Part shown: one piece after another, positions 45,467-55,028 of the stretch
Numbering within the stretch: the stretch's first letter is position 1
Layout: every line of letters begins with the position of its first letter
Source: Pseudomonas sp. CC120222-01a
GTDB lineage: Bacteria > Pseudomonadota > Gammaproteobacteria > Pseudomonadales > Pseudomonadaceae
Reading direction: 5' to 3'
NCBI RefSeq assembly: GCF_003097235.1
Contig: NZ_QEQQ01000019.1
Coordinates: 1 to 64,000, forward strand
Length of the DNA stretch: 64,000 nucleotides
Notes under the pieces: generated by a model
Told to the model about the DNA's origin: nothing
The model's input: only the letters and a program-made list of their open reading frames with translations
Database searches by the model: none
Program-made: the position numbers and the translations under genes

Positions 45467-45481
45467 TGTTATAAAGTAACA
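45467..45481. promoter_or_regulatory. Zur-type box between zigA and folE2 cluster
   Basis: TGTTA-TAAAG-TAACA is a 15-bp palindrome that fits the Zur consensus (TGTTATAATATAACA) with two mismatches in the centre. It sits in the 112-bp divergent region between zigA and the exported protein/folE2 genes, so one Zur dimer pair could repress both directions. Confidence 0.8.
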
Positions 45482-45531
45482 ATACAATTTCGCCAAGCCG
45501 TACTCGTCGGAAGCGTACTTCGGAGATGCAA

Positions 45532-45912
45532 ATGCGCTTGTCACCTGCAGCCCTGTTGCTGCTGTTACTCACACCGCTACCAGCGCTGGCGTTGGCGCAG
45601 AGCAATTCGCTGCCGCTGTGTACCCGTAGCGCAACGCTGCTCGCCTGCCAGGACGGCAACGGCAATTACTACAGCGTGCGCACCGAAGGCAGCCATTTCT
45701 ACTTACGCGGCTTCGACACGCAGACGCGCCGGCTTTGGTCGCAGACCAACAGCCGCTACGGCACGCTGACGTTCTTCACCGGGCTGGCCAGCGATGGTGA
45801 AGCCTGGTTCGGCTACAGCCGGCGTGTTGGATGGACGACGTTGAATCGCGTGTCCAGTTCCAGTGGCCAACGTTTCAACGTGCATTGCAGCCTGGTTGGC
45901 GGCTGTCGCTGA
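45532..45912 (+). CDS. small exported protein of unknown function
   Basis: Protein of 126 residues from the ATG at 45532, which has GGAG 7 bp upstream. Residues 1-22 are a signal peptide (MRLSPAALLLLLLTPLPALALA). The mature ~104 residues contain four Cys (LCTRSATLLACQDGNG, VHCSLVGGCR), enough for two disulfides, and many aromatic residues. I do not recognise the family. It lies 51 bp from the Zur-type box and 20 bp before folE2, so it is probably made under zinc limitation. Confidence 0.7.
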   Translation: MRLSPAALLLLLLTPLPALALAQSNSLPLCTRSATLLACQDGNGNYYSVRTEGSHFYLRGFDTQTRRLWSQTNSRYGTLTFFTGLASDGEAWFGYSRRVGWTTLNRVSSSSGQRFNVHCSLVGGCR

Positions 45913-45932
45913 CCCTTTTGCCTGGTACTCCC

Positions 45933-46820
45933 ATGACTAGCCTCACGCTTCCTGACATTGCCACACAGTCCCAAGCGCACGCTGTCCCGCTTGATTGGGT
46001 CGGCATGTGTGGTATCGCCTTACCCATCCAGTTCGACGGCCGTCAGGTGTCGGCCATGGCTGATGCAGGTGTCAGCCTGGTCGATGGCACTTCGCGGGGC
46101 ATTCACATGTCTCGCCTCTATCTAGCACTGGCATCGCTTGAACAGCAGCCACTGACGCCCTTGGCCATTCGCCGTCTTCTGGCAGACTTTCTCGCCAGTC
46201 ATGACGGGCTTTCCAACGCGGCTTATCTCAACCTGGCTTTCGAGCACCTGCTGAAACGACCCGCGTTGGTCAGCCCACTCGCAGGTTGGAAGCGCTACCC
46301 GATCACCCTGGAAGCGAAGATAGAAAATGAAATGTTCCACGTGGAACTATCAGTTCGTGTGCCTTACTCCTCAACCTGCCCCTGTTCGGCAGCGCTGGCA
46401 AGGCAACTGATTCAACAGCAGTTCGAGGCTGATTTTTCTGGGCAGCACCTGGAGCGCTCTGCAGTACTGGAATGGTTGGGCAGCAGCCAGGGCATCGTTG
46501 CAACGCCGCATAGTCAGCGCAGCCACGCGCTGATCAGCGTGCGACTGCAAGACAACCTGGCGTCGTTACCCATAACCGAATTGATCGACCAGATTGAGGC
46601 CAGCCTGGGTACGGCTGTTCAGACCGCCGTAAAGCGTGCAGACGAACAGGCGTTCGCCTTGGCCAATGGGCAGAACCTGATGTTCTGTGAGGACGCCGCG
46701 CGGCGACTGCATCAGTCGCTGCGGCAGTTGCAGTGGGCGACCGCTTTCAAGCTGCGCGTGGAACATGCAGAGAGCCTGCATGCCCACGATGCGGTAGCCA
46801 GCAACCAATGGCAGTGGTGA
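45933..46820 (+). CDS. folE2: GTP cyclohydrolase FolE2 (type IB)
   Basis: Protein of 295 residues from the ATG at 45933 (MTSLTLPDIATQSQ). Type IB motifs: WVGMCGIALPIQFDG, GIHMSRLY, VPYSSTCPCSAALARQ with the metal-binding Cys, and HAMISV-like SHALISVRL. It makes 7,8-dihydroneopterin triphosphate for folate and other pterins. Unlike FolE it does not need zinc, so many bacteria switch to it when zinc is scarce; its place beside a Zur box fits this. The site before the ATG is weak. Confidence 0.93.
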   Translation: MTSLTLPDIATQSQAHAVPLDWVGMCGIALPIQFDGRQVSAMADAGVSLVDGTSRGIHMSRLYLALASLEQQPLTPLAIRRLLADFLASHDGLSNAAYLNLAFEHLLKRPALVSPLAGWKRYPITLEAKIENEMFHVELSVRVPYSSTCPCSAALARQLIQQQFEADFSGQHLERSAVLEWLGSSQGIVATPHSQRSHALISVRLQDNLASLPITELIDQIEASLGTAVQTAVKRADEQAFALANGQNLMFCEDAARRLHQSLRQLQWATAFKLRVEHAESLHAHDAVASNQWQW

Positions 46821-46823
46821 AAC

Positions 46824-47351
46824 TCAGGTACGCGGTTTGACTGTTCCACAGTCGTTGCCGAGCCATACGGCCCGGGTGTTCATGCTGCCCTGCTGCTGAA
46901 CGCCCGAAGCATTGAAGGTGCCGTTGACCTGCGTGGTGAATTCCTTGTCGCTGAGGAACGTCGCCTGACCAGTCCCCTGGGCTTTCGGGCAGCTGAACTG
47001 AAACTTCCAGACGTTGCCTGTGCGGTCGGTGATTTTCTGCGTGCAGCCAGACTTCGGATCCTGCAACGGAATATCGTTGGTCTGCACCTGTTCAGGCGTC
47101 AGGCACGAACGCACGCCATTGCCGCCAATCGTGACGCCCTGCTTGGCCAGTACCCCTTCCATCATGGCCCGCTGTTCCGGAGGCAGGTTCTTCAACTGCC
47201 CGAGCATGAACTGCATATCGGGTAACGGCTTGCCATCGACCTGCATGTTGCTGGTAGTCAGCTCCCACAAACCAGGCTGCAACATCTGCGCATGCACCAG
47301 GGGGCTGCTCAGGCCCAGGGCCAGAGCCAACAGTGGCAGACGAATCTTCAT
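46824..47351 (-). CDS. DUF3617 exported protein
   Basis: Protein of 175 residues. Residues 1-22 are a signal peptide (MKIRLPLLALALGLSSPLVHAQ). LQPGLWELTTSNMQVDGKPLPDM is the DUF3617 opening, and CLTPEQV plus two further Cys near the middle are typical. The mature protein is periplasmic with likely disulfides. No function is established. It converges on folE2 with only 3 bp between stop codons. Confidence 0.82.
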   Translation of the reverse strand: MKIRLPLLALALGLSSPLVHAQMLQPGLWELTTSNMQVDGKPLPDMQFMLGQLKNLPPEQRAMMEGVLAKQGVTIGGNGVRSCLTPEQVQTNDIPLQDPKSGCTQKITDRTGNVWKFQFSCPKAQGTGQATFLSDKEFTTQVNGTFNASGVQQQGSMNTRAVWLGNDCGTVKPRT

Positions 47352-47481
47352 GTACGAACGCTCCTCGAAAAACCGGCCAACGGGCCGGGCTCAGCCTTAG
47401 ACGCCAAATCCGCTTTCAGGTTGCAAGCCGGACGTGGAACGTGTTCTGTTATCCGCTGTGTATTCGGCAAGCAGGATGCGT

Positions 47482-48921
47482 ATGGATTACCACAGCCCCT
47501 ACTTTTTCGGCTACGTGCTCGGCCTGATTCATTTGCTCGGCATGATCGCCGCGTTGCATGCAGTGTTCACCGTGCGTACCGCCCAAGGCGCAATCGCCTG
47601 GGCCATGTCGCTGTTCTTCATTCCTTACTTCACGCTGATTCCCTACCTGATCTTTGGTGCGCGATCCTTCTACGCCTACATCCAGGCCCGGCGCCAGGCC
47701 AACCAGGAAATGCACGTGGCGATGGCCAACCTCAACTGGCGACCGTGGGTTGAAGAAGCCCTCACCGCCAGAGAGTCGGAAAGCTACGCGGCCTTGCGTG
47801 CCATGCCGAAACTCGGGCGAATGCCTTGCCTGGCCAATAACCAAGTGAAGCTGCTGATCAATGGCAAAGCCACTTTTGATGCCATCTTCGCTGCCATCGA
47901 GCAGGCACGCGAAGCGGTACTCGTGCAGTTCTTCATCATCCACGACGACGCTCTTGGCAAAGATCTGCAGCAGTTGTTACTGCGCAAGGCGGCCGAAGGC
48001 GTGAAGGTATTCGTGCTGTATGACCGTGTCGGCAGCCATGCCCTACCCGCCAGCTACAGCCAGGTACTGCGTGATGGCGGTGTACAGATCCATGCCTTCG
48101 CGACCCGCCGCGGATGGTTCAACCGCTTCCAGATCAACTTCCGCAACCACCGCAAGATCGTGGTGGTCGATGGCCTGCTGGGCTTCATCGGTGGGCATAA
48201 CGTAGGGGACGAGTACCTCGGCAAGAACCCTCATCTATCACCTTGGCGCGATACCCATGTGCAGATCAGCGGCCCTGTGCTGGCCTGCCTGCAAGAGTCG
48301 TTTGCCGAGGATTGGTACTGGGCCACGCGCCAGCTACCACCCTTGATCCTGCCGGATACCTACCCCGACAACGGCGTGCTATGCCAAGCCCTGGCCAGTG
48401 GCCCGGCAGACCCACAGGAAACCTGTTCGCTGTTCTTCATCGAAGCCATCCATTCGGCGATCAAACGGGTATGGATCACCAGCCCCTACTTCATTCCGGA
48501 CGAAGCCGTGTTCGCCGCGTTGCGCCTGGCAGTGCTGCGAGGGGTGGATGTGCGCGTGCTGATTCCGTCTCGGCCCGATCACAAGATCGTCTATGCAGCC
48601 TCCAGCTTGTTCGCATTTGAAGCGGTACGCGCAGGGGTGAGGATGTTCCGTTATCAGCCTGGCTTCCTGCACCAGAAGGTGGTGCTGGTGGATGACGAGG
48701 TCAGCGCGATCGGCAGCGCCAACCTGGACAACCGCTCGTTCCGGCTCAACTTCGAGATCACCTTGCTGACGGTGGACCGCCCGTTTGCCGACCAGGTGGA
48801 GGCGATGTTGCTGGAAGACTTCGAACAGGCACGCGAAATCACCGCGGAGGACAGCCGCGATACCCATCGTGTCCAGCAGCTGGGAATGCGCATTGCGCGA
48901 TTGATTTCACCCATCCTCTGA
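47482..48921 (+). CDS. cls: cardiolipin synthase
   Basis: Protein of 479 residues from the ATG at 47482 ([14 protein letters not shown]), which has AGGA 6 bp upstream. Two membrane helices (about 7-57) are followed by two phospholipase D-type domains with HKD motifs [10 protein letters not shown] (about residue 225) and [10 protein letters not shown] (about 405). It joins two phosphatidylglycerol molecules to make cardiolipin in the inner membrane. Length and motifs are complete. It converges on cfa across a strong bidirectional terminator. Confidence 0.95.
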   Translation: MDYHSPYFFGYVLGLIHLLGMIAALHAVFTVRTAQGAIAWAMSLFFIPYFTLIPYLIFGARSFYAYIQARRQANQEMHVAMANLNWRPWVEEALTARESESYAALRAMPKLGRMPCLANNQVKLLINGKATFDAIFAAIEQAREAVLVQFFIIHDDALGKDLQQLLLRKAAEGVKVFVLYDRVGSHALPASYSQVLRDGGVQIHAFATRRGWFNRFQINFRNHRKIVVVDGLLGFIGGHNVGDEYLGKNPHLSPWRDTHVQISGPVLACLQESFAEDWYWATRQLPPLILPDTYPDNGVLCQALASGPADPQETCSLFFIEAIHSAIKRVWITSPYFIPDEAVFAALRLAVLRGVDVRVLIPSRPDHKIVYAASSLFAFEAVRAGVRMFRYQPGFLHQKVVLVDDEVSAIGSANLDNRSFRLNFEITLLTVDRPFADQVEAMLLEDFEQAREITAEDSRDTHRVQQLGMRIARLISPIL

Positions 48922-48957
48922 ATGAAGAAAGGGCCGCTTATGCGGCCCTTTCTTCAT
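48922..48957. terminator. bidirectional terminator between cls and cfa
   Basis: A perfect 16-bp stem (ATGAAGAAAGGGCCGC / GCGGCCCTTTCTTCAT) with a 4-nt loop TTAT, in the 47 bp between the convergent genes. U-rich stretches follow the core on both strands. Confidence 0.92.
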
Positions 48958-48968
48958 CCGGTGCATGA

Positions 48969-50153
48969 TCAGCGATACAGGTCTTCCCGCGTCCAAGGCA
49001 GATCATGGTGCCCATCGGCATACGGCTTCACAGCCAGAATCTGATGCAGGTTGATCCAGCCCTTCTGGAATGCGTAGGCACAACCGGCGAGGTACAGGCG
49101 CCAGATGCGCAAGGTCTTCTCCGGCACCAGCGCCGCTGCTTTGTGCAGCTGGTTCTCCAGGTTCTCGCTCCAGTGATGAAGGGTCTTGGCGTAGTGCAGG
49201 CGCAGGCTCTCGACGTCCACCACCTCCAGCCCGGCTTCACAGATGCTGGCAGTGATCATCGACAAGTGCGGCAGCTCACCATTGGGGAATACGTAACGGT
49301 CGATGAAGTCACCAGCCCCTCGCCCGACCGGTCGCCCATCAATGTGCTTGGCAGTGATGCCATGGTTCATCACCACGCCACCCTCCCTGACCGCACCGAA
49401 CAGTTTCTGGCAATACATCGCCAGGTTGGCATGCCCGACGTGCTCGAACATGCCAACGCTGACGACCTTGTCGAAGCGGCCATCCTGAGGCAAGTCACGG
49501 TAGTCGAGAATCTGCAGGTCGACCTTGTCGGCCAGGCCCTCTGCCTTTACCCGCGCGCGCCCAAGCTTGAGCTGCTCTTTGCTCAGGGTGATACCGAATA
49601 CCTTGGCGCCATATTCACGCGCGGCGAAACGCGACAGCCCTCCCCAGCCACAGCCCACATCGAGCAGGTAATCACCGGCATCCAGGCGCAGCTTGCGGCA
49701 CAGGTGGTCGAACTTGTCCTGCTGGGCTTGATCCAGGGTGTTGTCCGGCTCACGGAAATAGGCGCAGGAATAGGCCATGTCCTGGTCGAGCCAGAGTTGA
49801 TAGAAGGCATTGGAGACATCGTAGTGGTAGGAAATAGACTTGGCGTCTGTGCGCTTGTCGTGGGAGAAGCGCTCTGGAGGGGTGTCATCGTCGTCGAGCA
49901 GCAGTGCTTCGCTGAGTTCGTCGCAGACGCGAATGGCTTCACCGATATCACCTTCCAGCTCCAGCTTGCCCTCCACGAACGCAGTACCCAGCTGGTCCAG
50001 GCTTGGATGGGTCAGCTGGCTGATTAGCTGTGGCTCCTTGACCAGGATGGTGACCTGAGGACTTGGGCCCAGATCGAACTGGTTGCCGTCCCACAGTTTC
50101 AGCCGCAGCGGCAGATGCAGGCTCTGCAGTGCCGGTGGAAGTTGAGCAAGCAT
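48969..50153 (-). CDS. cfa: cyclopropane-fatty-acyl-phospholipid synthase
   Basis: Protein of 394 residues from the ATG at 50153, with AGGAGG 7 bp upstream; a GTG at 50159 is too close to that site. The SAM motif is LLDVGCGWGGLSRFAAREYG; the lipid-binding segments SYHYDVSNAFYQLWLD and FDKVVSVGMFEHVGHANLA are typical. It adds a methylene bridge to unsaturated acyl chains of membrane phospholipids, usually in stationary phase. Length is normal. Confidence 0.95.
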   Translation of the reverse strand: MLAQLPPALQSLHLPLRLKLWDGNQFDLGPSPQVTILVKEPQLISQLTHPSLDQLGTAFVEGKLELEGDIGEAIRVCDELSEALLLDDDDTPPERFSHDKRTDAKSISYHYDVSNAFYQLWLDQDMAYSCAYFREPDNTLDQAQQDKFDHLCRKLRLDAGDYLLDVGCGWGGLSRFAAREYGAKVFGITLSKEQLKLGRARVKAEGLADKVDLQILDYRDLPQDGRFDKVVSVGMFEHVGHANLAMYCQKLFGAVREGGVVMNHGITAKHIDGRPVGRGAGDFIDRYVFPNGELPHLSMITASICEAGLEVVDVESLRLHYAKTLHHWSENLENQLHKAAALVPEKTLRIWRLYLAGCAYAFQKGWINLHQILAVKPYADGHHDLPWTREDLYR

Positions 50154-50285
50154 GAACACTCCTCCTTTCCCTAAAAGGCCACGACGCCTGATATTTCGAA
50201 CGTCGCCGGATCAGAGTAGTTCATTCGTAGGAGCTTTCCTCTAAACAAGACCAAGGTCTAGAACCAACTGATCTGATGAAGGCAA

Positions 50286-50303
50286 CAGATTGTATACAAT
50301 CTG
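50286..50303. promoter_or_regulatory. perfect 18-bp palindrome before lpd
   Basis: CAGATTGTATACAATCTG, a perfect palindrome with the TTGTATACAA core common to FadR/FCD-type GntR operators. It lies 59 bp before the lpd ATG and 133 bp before cfa. No GntR-FCD gene is in the window. Confidence 0.65.
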
Positions 50304-50361
50304 CGCTTCTCAGCTTAACCTTATGCCCCTCTCGCGCTTCCTCATCTGGAGTACAAAACCC

Positions 50362-51762
50362 ATGAAATCCTATGACGTGGTGATCATCGGCGGCGGCCCT
50401 GGCGGCTACAACGCAGCGATCCGCGCTGGCCAACTGGGCCTCAGCGTCGCCTGCGTGGAAGGCCGCTCGACCCTCGGTGGCACCTGCCTGAACGTCGGTT
50501 GCATGCCATCCAAAGCGTTGCTGCACGCCTCCGAGCTTTACGAAGCGGCCAGCGGCGACGAGTTCGCCCACCTCGGCATCGAAGTGAAGCCGACTCTCAA
50601 CCTCGCCCAGATGATGAAACAGAAGGACGAGAGCGTGACCGGCCTGACCAAGGGCATCGAGTACCTGTTCCGCAAGAACAAGGTCGACTGGGTCAAAGGC
50701 TGGGGCCGCCTGGATGGCGTAGGCAAGGTCATCGTCAAGGCAGAAGATGGCAGCGAGACCGCACTGCAGGCCAAGGACATCGTTATTGCCACCGGCTCCG
50801 AGCCCACTCCCCTGCCCGGCGTGACCATCGACAACCAGCGCATCATCGACTCCACCGGTGCCCTGGCCCTGCCGCAGGTCCCCAAGCACCTGGTGGTGAT
50901 CGGCGCCGGCGTCATCGGCCTGGAGCTGGGTTCGGTATGGCGCCGCTTGGGTGCACAGGTCACCGTCATCGAGTACCTCGACCGCATCTGCCCGGGCACT
51001 GATGAAGAAACCGCCAAGACCCTGCAGAAAGCCCTGGCCAAGCAAGGCATGGCCTTCAAGCTCGGCAGCAAAGTTACCCAGGCGAAGACTGAAGCCGACG
51101 GTGTCAGCCTGACCCTGGAGCCGGCTGCTGGTGGTGCCGCTGAAACCCTGCAGGCCGACTATGTACTGGTCGCAATCGGCCGTCGTCCTTATACCAAGGG
51201 CCTGAACCTTGAGAGCGTAGGGCTGGAAACCGACAAGCGCGGCATGCTGAGCAACGAGCACCACCGCACCTCGGTTCCGGGCGTGTGGGTGATCGGCGAC
51301 GTCACCTCCGGCCCGATGCTGGCGCACAAGGCTGAAGACGAAGCGGTCGCCTGCATCGAGCGCATCGCCGGCAAGCCCCATGAAGTGAACTACAACCTGA
51401 TCCCGGGCGTGATCTACACCCGTCCGGAACTGGCCACCGTCGGCAAGACCGAAGAGCAACTGAAGGCCGAAGGCCGCGCCTACAAGGTCGGCAAGTTCCC
51501 CTTCACCGCCAACAGCCGCGCCAAGATCAACCACGAGACCGAAGGCTTCGCCAAGGTCATCGCCGATGCCAACACTGATGAGGTACTCGGTGTGCACCTG
51601 GTTGGCCCGAGCGTCAGCGAGATGATTGGCGAGTTCTGCGTGGCCATGGAGTTCGCCGCTTCGGCTGAAGACATCGCCCTGATCTGCCACCCGCACCCGA
51701 CCCGCTCCGAAGCCCTGCGCCAGGCCGCGATGAACGTGCACGGCATGGCCATGCAGATCTGA
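50362..51762 (+). CDS. lpd: dihydrolipoamide dehydrogenase
   Basis: Protein of 466 residues from the ATG at 50362 (MKSYDVVIIGGGPGGYNAA), with GGAG 9 bp upstream. FAD motif GGGPGG, redox disulfide GGTCLNVGCMPSKALL, NAD motif GAGVIGLELGSVW and the C-terminal active-site HPHPTRSEALRQ are all present. It reoxidises lipoamide in 2-oxoacid dehydrogenase or glycine cleavage complexes. It is not beside E1/E2 genes, so it is probably the extra Lpd-3-type enzyme of P. putida rather than Lpd-Glc or Lpd-Val. Confidence 0.94.
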   Translation: MKSYDVVIIGGGPGGYNAAIRAGQLGLSVACVEGRSTLGGTCLNVGCMPSKALLHASELYEAASGDEFAHLGIEVKPTLNLAQMMKQKDESVTGLTKGIEYLFRKNKVDWVKGWGRLDGVGKVIVKAEDGSETALQAKDIVIATGSEPTPLPGVTIDNQRIIDSTGALALPQVPKHLVVIGAGVIGLELGSVWRRLGAQVTVIEYLDRICPGTDEETAKTLQKALAKQGMAFKLGSKVTQAKTEADGVSLTLEPAAGGAAETLQADYVLVAIGRRPYTKGLNLESVGLETDKRGMLSNEHHRTSVPGVWVIGDVTSGPMLAHKAEDEAVACIERIAGKPHEVNYNLIPGVIYTRPELATVGKTEEQLKAEGRAYKVGKFPFTANSRAKINHETEGFAKVIADANTDEVLGVHLVGPSVSEMIGEFCVAMEFAASAEDIALICHPHPTRSEALRQAAMNVHGMAMQI

Positions 51763-51767
51763 CCCAG

Positions 51768-51786
51768 CTGGCTCCGCCGGTTTTTT
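51768..51786 (+). terminator. short terminator after lpd
   Basis: CTGGC-TCC-GCCGG (5-bp stem, one G-T pair) followed by six T, 5 bp after the lpd stop codon. Confidence 0.65.
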
Positions 51787-51799
51787 CGAAATACCATTG

Positions 51800-52744
51800 A
51801 TGCACGCTTTCGATCAAACCAGCGGGGCCCACCGGTTGAGCATCAACTTCGATCTGAATGACCTGCAAGCTTTCCGCGCTGTCGTTGAGCAAGGCAGCTT
51901 CCGCCGCGCCGCCGATACCATTCGCATCACCCAGTCGGCGCTGAGCCGGCGCATCGAGAAACTCGAGTCGGCACTGGGCGTGAAGCTGCTTGAACGCACC
52001 ACGCGCAAGGTGTCGCTGACCAATGTCGGGCGCGCTTTCCTGCCTCAGGTCGAACGCCTGCTGGACGACCTGGACCTGGCGCTGCTCAGCGTCGGTGATG
52101 GTGGCTCGCTGCGCACCGGCACCCTGACCATCGCCTGCGTGCCGTCAGCGGCCTACTACTTCATGCCCCACGCGATCCGCGCCTTCCATTCGCAGTATCC
52201 GAAAGTTCGGATCAACCTGTACGACGCCTCCGCCAATGAAGTCAGCGCCGCCGTGGCCTCCGGTGAAGCAGACTTCGGCCTGAGCTTCACGGGCAACCTC
52301 GCCCCGGAGATCGAGTTCAGCGTTCTGCTCGAGGAGCGCTATGTCATCGCCTGCCGCCAGGATCATCCGCTGGCCAAGCTGGACAAGGTGACCTGGGCAC
52401 AAGCCTACGAGCATGACTACATCACCCTGGGCAAATCTTCAGGTAACCGCCTGGTACTGGATCGGGCGTTGGCCGGGATGCAAATCAGCAAAGAGAGTGT
52501 GTGTGAAGCCAGGCACGTGACCACCTTGCTCGGCCTGATCGAAGCGGGCCTGGGTATCGCGGCGGTGCCATCGATCGCGCTGCCGATGACCCCGCATCCG
52601 ATCCTTGCCAGCATTGCACTGGTCGAGCCGGAGGTCAGCCGCAAGATGGGCCTGCTCACGCGCCGCGGCCGCACGCTGACGCCTGCGGCACTTGAGATGG
52701 TCAGGTTGATCCGCGAACTGCCAGGCGTATTACCGGGCGACTGA
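51800..52744 (+). CDS. LysR family regulator
   Basis: Protein of 314 residues. Winged helix-turn-helix at about 18-78 (LNDLQAFRAVVEQGSFRRAADTIRITQSALSRRIEKLESALG), then a LysR effector domain (SAAYYFMPHAIRAFHSQYPKVRINLYDAS). I used the ATG at 51800; a TTG at about 51836 would remove 12 odd residues. It lies behind lpd on the same strand and converges on a binding protein gene with a 15-bp tail overlap. It may regulate the binding protein/symporter operon, though LysR genes are usually divergent from targets. Confidence 0.85.
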   Translation: MHAFDQTSGAHRLSINFDLNDLQAFRAVVEQGSFRRAADTIRITQSALSRRIEKLESALGVKLLERTTRKVSLTNVGRAFLPQVERLLDDLDLALLSVGDGGSLRTGTLTIACVPSAAYYFMPHAIRAFHSQYPKVRINLYDASANEVSAAVASGEADFGLSFTGNLAPEIEFSVLLEERYVIACRQDHPLAKLDKVTWAQAYEHDYITLGKSSGNRLVLDRALAGMQISKESVCEARHVTTLLGLIEAGLGIAAVPSIALPMTPHPILASIALVEPEVSRKMGLLTRRGRTLTPAALEMVRLIRELPGVLPGD

Positions 52745-53500
52745 ATCCAGCCCGGTAGCGCGCACGGCAGGCTGCACGTCGGGCGACGCGAGGTAGTTCA
52801 GCAGCTGCTTCGCCTCGGCCGGGTGCTCGGCGGTTTTCGGGATGCCAGCGGCAAAGCGGGTCACCGACTGCAGGCTTTCCGGAATCTTGCCAACGTAAGT
52901 GACACCCGGCACTGGCAGCAGCTCGGCAACCTGCTGGAAGCCAAGCTGATAGGTGCCCTTGGCCACCTGCGAGGCCACCGGAATGCGCTCCACCATGGTG
53001 CTCTTGCCGACCAGCTGGTCCTGGATACCCAGCTTCTTGTAAAGCTCCTTCTCGATATACACGCCGCTGGCGCTGTCCGAGTAGGCCACCGACTGAGCCG
53101 CCAGCAAGGTCTGCTTCAATTCGTCAGCCGTGCCGATGGCAGGCTTGGCCTGCCCTTCCCTGACCACCAGGCCAATGCGCGAGTCCGCCAGCTCCACCCG
53201 CGACGCCGGGTCGACCTTGCCCTGACGAATCAGCTCGTCCAGTGCATAGCCGACCATGATCACCACATCGGCGTGCTCGCCACGCGCGAGACGATTGGGG
53301 ATCGCCTCGGGGGCCTTGCCCATGGACGGGCCCAGCACGGTGACCAGGGTATCGCCGCTCTGCGCCGCATACTGCGGCCCCAGCTGCTTGTAGGCGGCGG
53401 TGAAGCCGCCCGAGGTCATCACGGTCAGTTCGGCAGCCTGGGCAAGGCTGCAACCAGCGAGCAAAGTAGCGGCCAGCAACGCTTTCAACGAAGCCCTCAT
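52730..53500 (-). CDS. ModA-like solute-binding protein
   Basis: Protein of 256 residues with an N-terminal signal ([24 protein letters not shown]). LAGC fits a lipobox, so it may be a lipoprotein (Cys17) or a plain exported protein cut at AQA-A. The mature part is a type 2 periplasmic binding fold (SBP_bac_11/ModA-like): [65 protein letters not shown]. The ligand is unknown. It is translated with the upstream MHS symporter (ATGA overlap); no ABC permease or ATPase is beside it. Confidence 0.82.
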   Translation of the reverse strand: MRASLKALLAATLLAGCSLAQAAELTVMTSGGFTAAYKQLGPQYAAQSGDTLVTVLGPSMGKAPEAIPNRLARGEHADVVIMVGYALDELIRQGKVDPASRVELADSRIGLVVREGQAKPAIGTADELKQTLLAAQSVAYSDSASGVYIEKELYKKLGIQDQLVGKSTMVERIPVASQVAKGTYQLGFQQVAELLPVPGVTYVGKIPESLQSVTRFAAGIPKTAEHPAEAKQLLNYLASPDVQPAVRATGLDSVAR

Positions 53501-54795
53501 GCGGCCACCGCTGCGCGGTTGGCCAGGCGACGGTAGAGCATCCAGGTAGCGACGAATGCACAGAGCGCAGCGAACATCATCCAGTAGGCCGGTGCGGCCC
53601 TGTCGTTGGTGACGTGGATCATCCAGGTCGAGATCGCCGGGGTGAAGCCACCGAACAGTGCAGTCGCCAGGCTATAGGCCAGCGAGAAACCTGCCACCCG
53701 CACTTCCACCGGCATGATTTCGGTCAGCGCCGGGATCATTGCACCGTTGTACATGCCGTACAGGAACGAGAACCACAGCAGCACTTCGAGCATATGGCCA
53801 AAGGTCGGCGACTGCGCAAGATAAGTCAGCGCCGGGTAGGCGGTGATCACGGTCATCAGCGACATGGCCAGCAGCAGCGGCTTGCGCCCGACGCGGTCGC
53901 TGAGTGTGCCGCCGATGGGCAGCCAGATGAAGTTGGACACTGCCGTCAGCAAGGTCACCAGCAACGCATCGCCGGTGCTCAGTTGCAGCACGGTCTTGCC
54001 GAAGGTCGGCGCGTACACGGTGATCATGTAGAAGGCCGTGGTGGTCATGGCCACCATCAGCATGCCGAACAGCACCACACCAGAGTTGGCAGCCAGCGTC
54101 GCCAGTACCTGCTTCATGGTAGGACGATGCTCGCGGGCGGCGAACTCCTCGGTTTCCTGCAGGTTGCGACGCAGCAGGAAGATCACCGGGATGATCATGC
54201 AACCCACACCGAACGGCACACGCCAGCCCCACTGGGCTATCTCGGCGGCAGACAGCCATTCGTTGAGGGCAAAGCCCAGCGCCGCGGCGACGACGATCGC
54301 CACCTGCTGGCTGGCGGACTGCCAGCTGGCGTAGAAGCCCTTGTGCCCAGGCGTGGCCATTTCGGCCAGGTACACCGAAACACCGCCCAGTTCAGCACCC
54401 GCCGAGAACCCTTGCAGCAAGCGCCCGATCAGCACCAGCGCCGGGGCCAATAGCCCGATGCTGGCGTAGCCGGGCACCAGCACGATCAGCAAGGTCCCAC
54501 TGGCCATGATCGCCAGGGTGACGATCAGCCCTTTGCGTCGGCCTACGTCATCAATGTACGCCCCAAGAATCACCGCACCCAGCGGGCGCATGAGGAAGCC
54601 TGCGCCGAACACAGCGAAGGTCATCATCAAAGAGGCGAATTCATTGGACGCGGGGAAGAAGGCCCCGGCGATGTGCGTGGCGTAGAAGCCGAACAGGAAG
54701 AAGTCGAACTGTTCGAGGAAGTTTCCGGACGTTACCCGGAAGACCATACCGGCCTTGGACTTGCCCTCGGGCACCGAGCGTGACGGCAGACTCAT
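53497..54795 (-). CDS. MHS family organic acid:H+ symporter
   Basis: Protein of 432 residues, about 12 membrane helices. [49 protein letters not shown] and [27 protein letters not shown] are typical of the citrate/tricarballylate-type MHS carriers (CitA/TcuC-like). It probably imports a tri- or dicarboxylate with protons. Its stop codon overlaps the start of the binding protein gene by ATGA. The promoter region (54796-55028) holds a single REP element and nothing else I can identify. Confidence 0.87.
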   Translation of the reverse strand: MSLPSRSVPEGKSKAGMVFRVTSGNFLEQFDFFLFGFYATHIAGAFFPASNEFASLMMTFAVFGAGFLMRPLGAVILGAYIDDVGRRKGLIVTLAIMASGTLLIVLVPGYASIGLLAPALVLIGRLLQGFSAGAELGGVSVYLAEMATPGHKGFYASWQSASQQVAIVVAAALGFALNEWLSAAEIAQWGWRVPFGVGCMIIPVIFLLRRNLQETEEFAAREHRPTMKQVLATLAANSGVVLFGMLMVAMTTTAFYMITVYAPTFGKTVLQLSTGDALLVTLLTAVSNFIWLPIGGTLSDRVGRKPLLLAMSLMTVITAYPALTYLAQSPTFGHMLEVLLWFSFLYGMYNGAMIPALTEIMPVEVRVAGFSLAYSLATALFGGFTPAISTWMIHVTNDRAAPAYWMMFAALCAFVATWMLYRRLANRAAVAA

Positions 54796-54963
54796 GGTGG
54801 ATCTCCAGCGTTTCTTAATAATTGTAAGTGCTTATTTCCGGAATGATCGTCGAAAGCGGCGCTGGAGATAATCGTTCATTTTTCATTAATTGATGCGCGG
54901 ATGACATCAATGAGACGCGTGGGCCCTTGAAGATACCGCCTCGATCCTCACCTCGCGTGGCTT

Positions 54964-54992
54964 GCTTCGCGGCTAAAGCCGTTCCTACAGGA
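54964..54992. repeat. single REP element
   Basis: CTTCGCGGCTAAAGCCGTTC then CTACAGGAG: one degenerate copy between the symporter promoter and the glycosyltransferase stop codon. Confidence 0.7.
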
Positions 54993-55028
54993 GTATGTGG
55001 CACGCTCGCGACGGCGGACCTTCGATTG

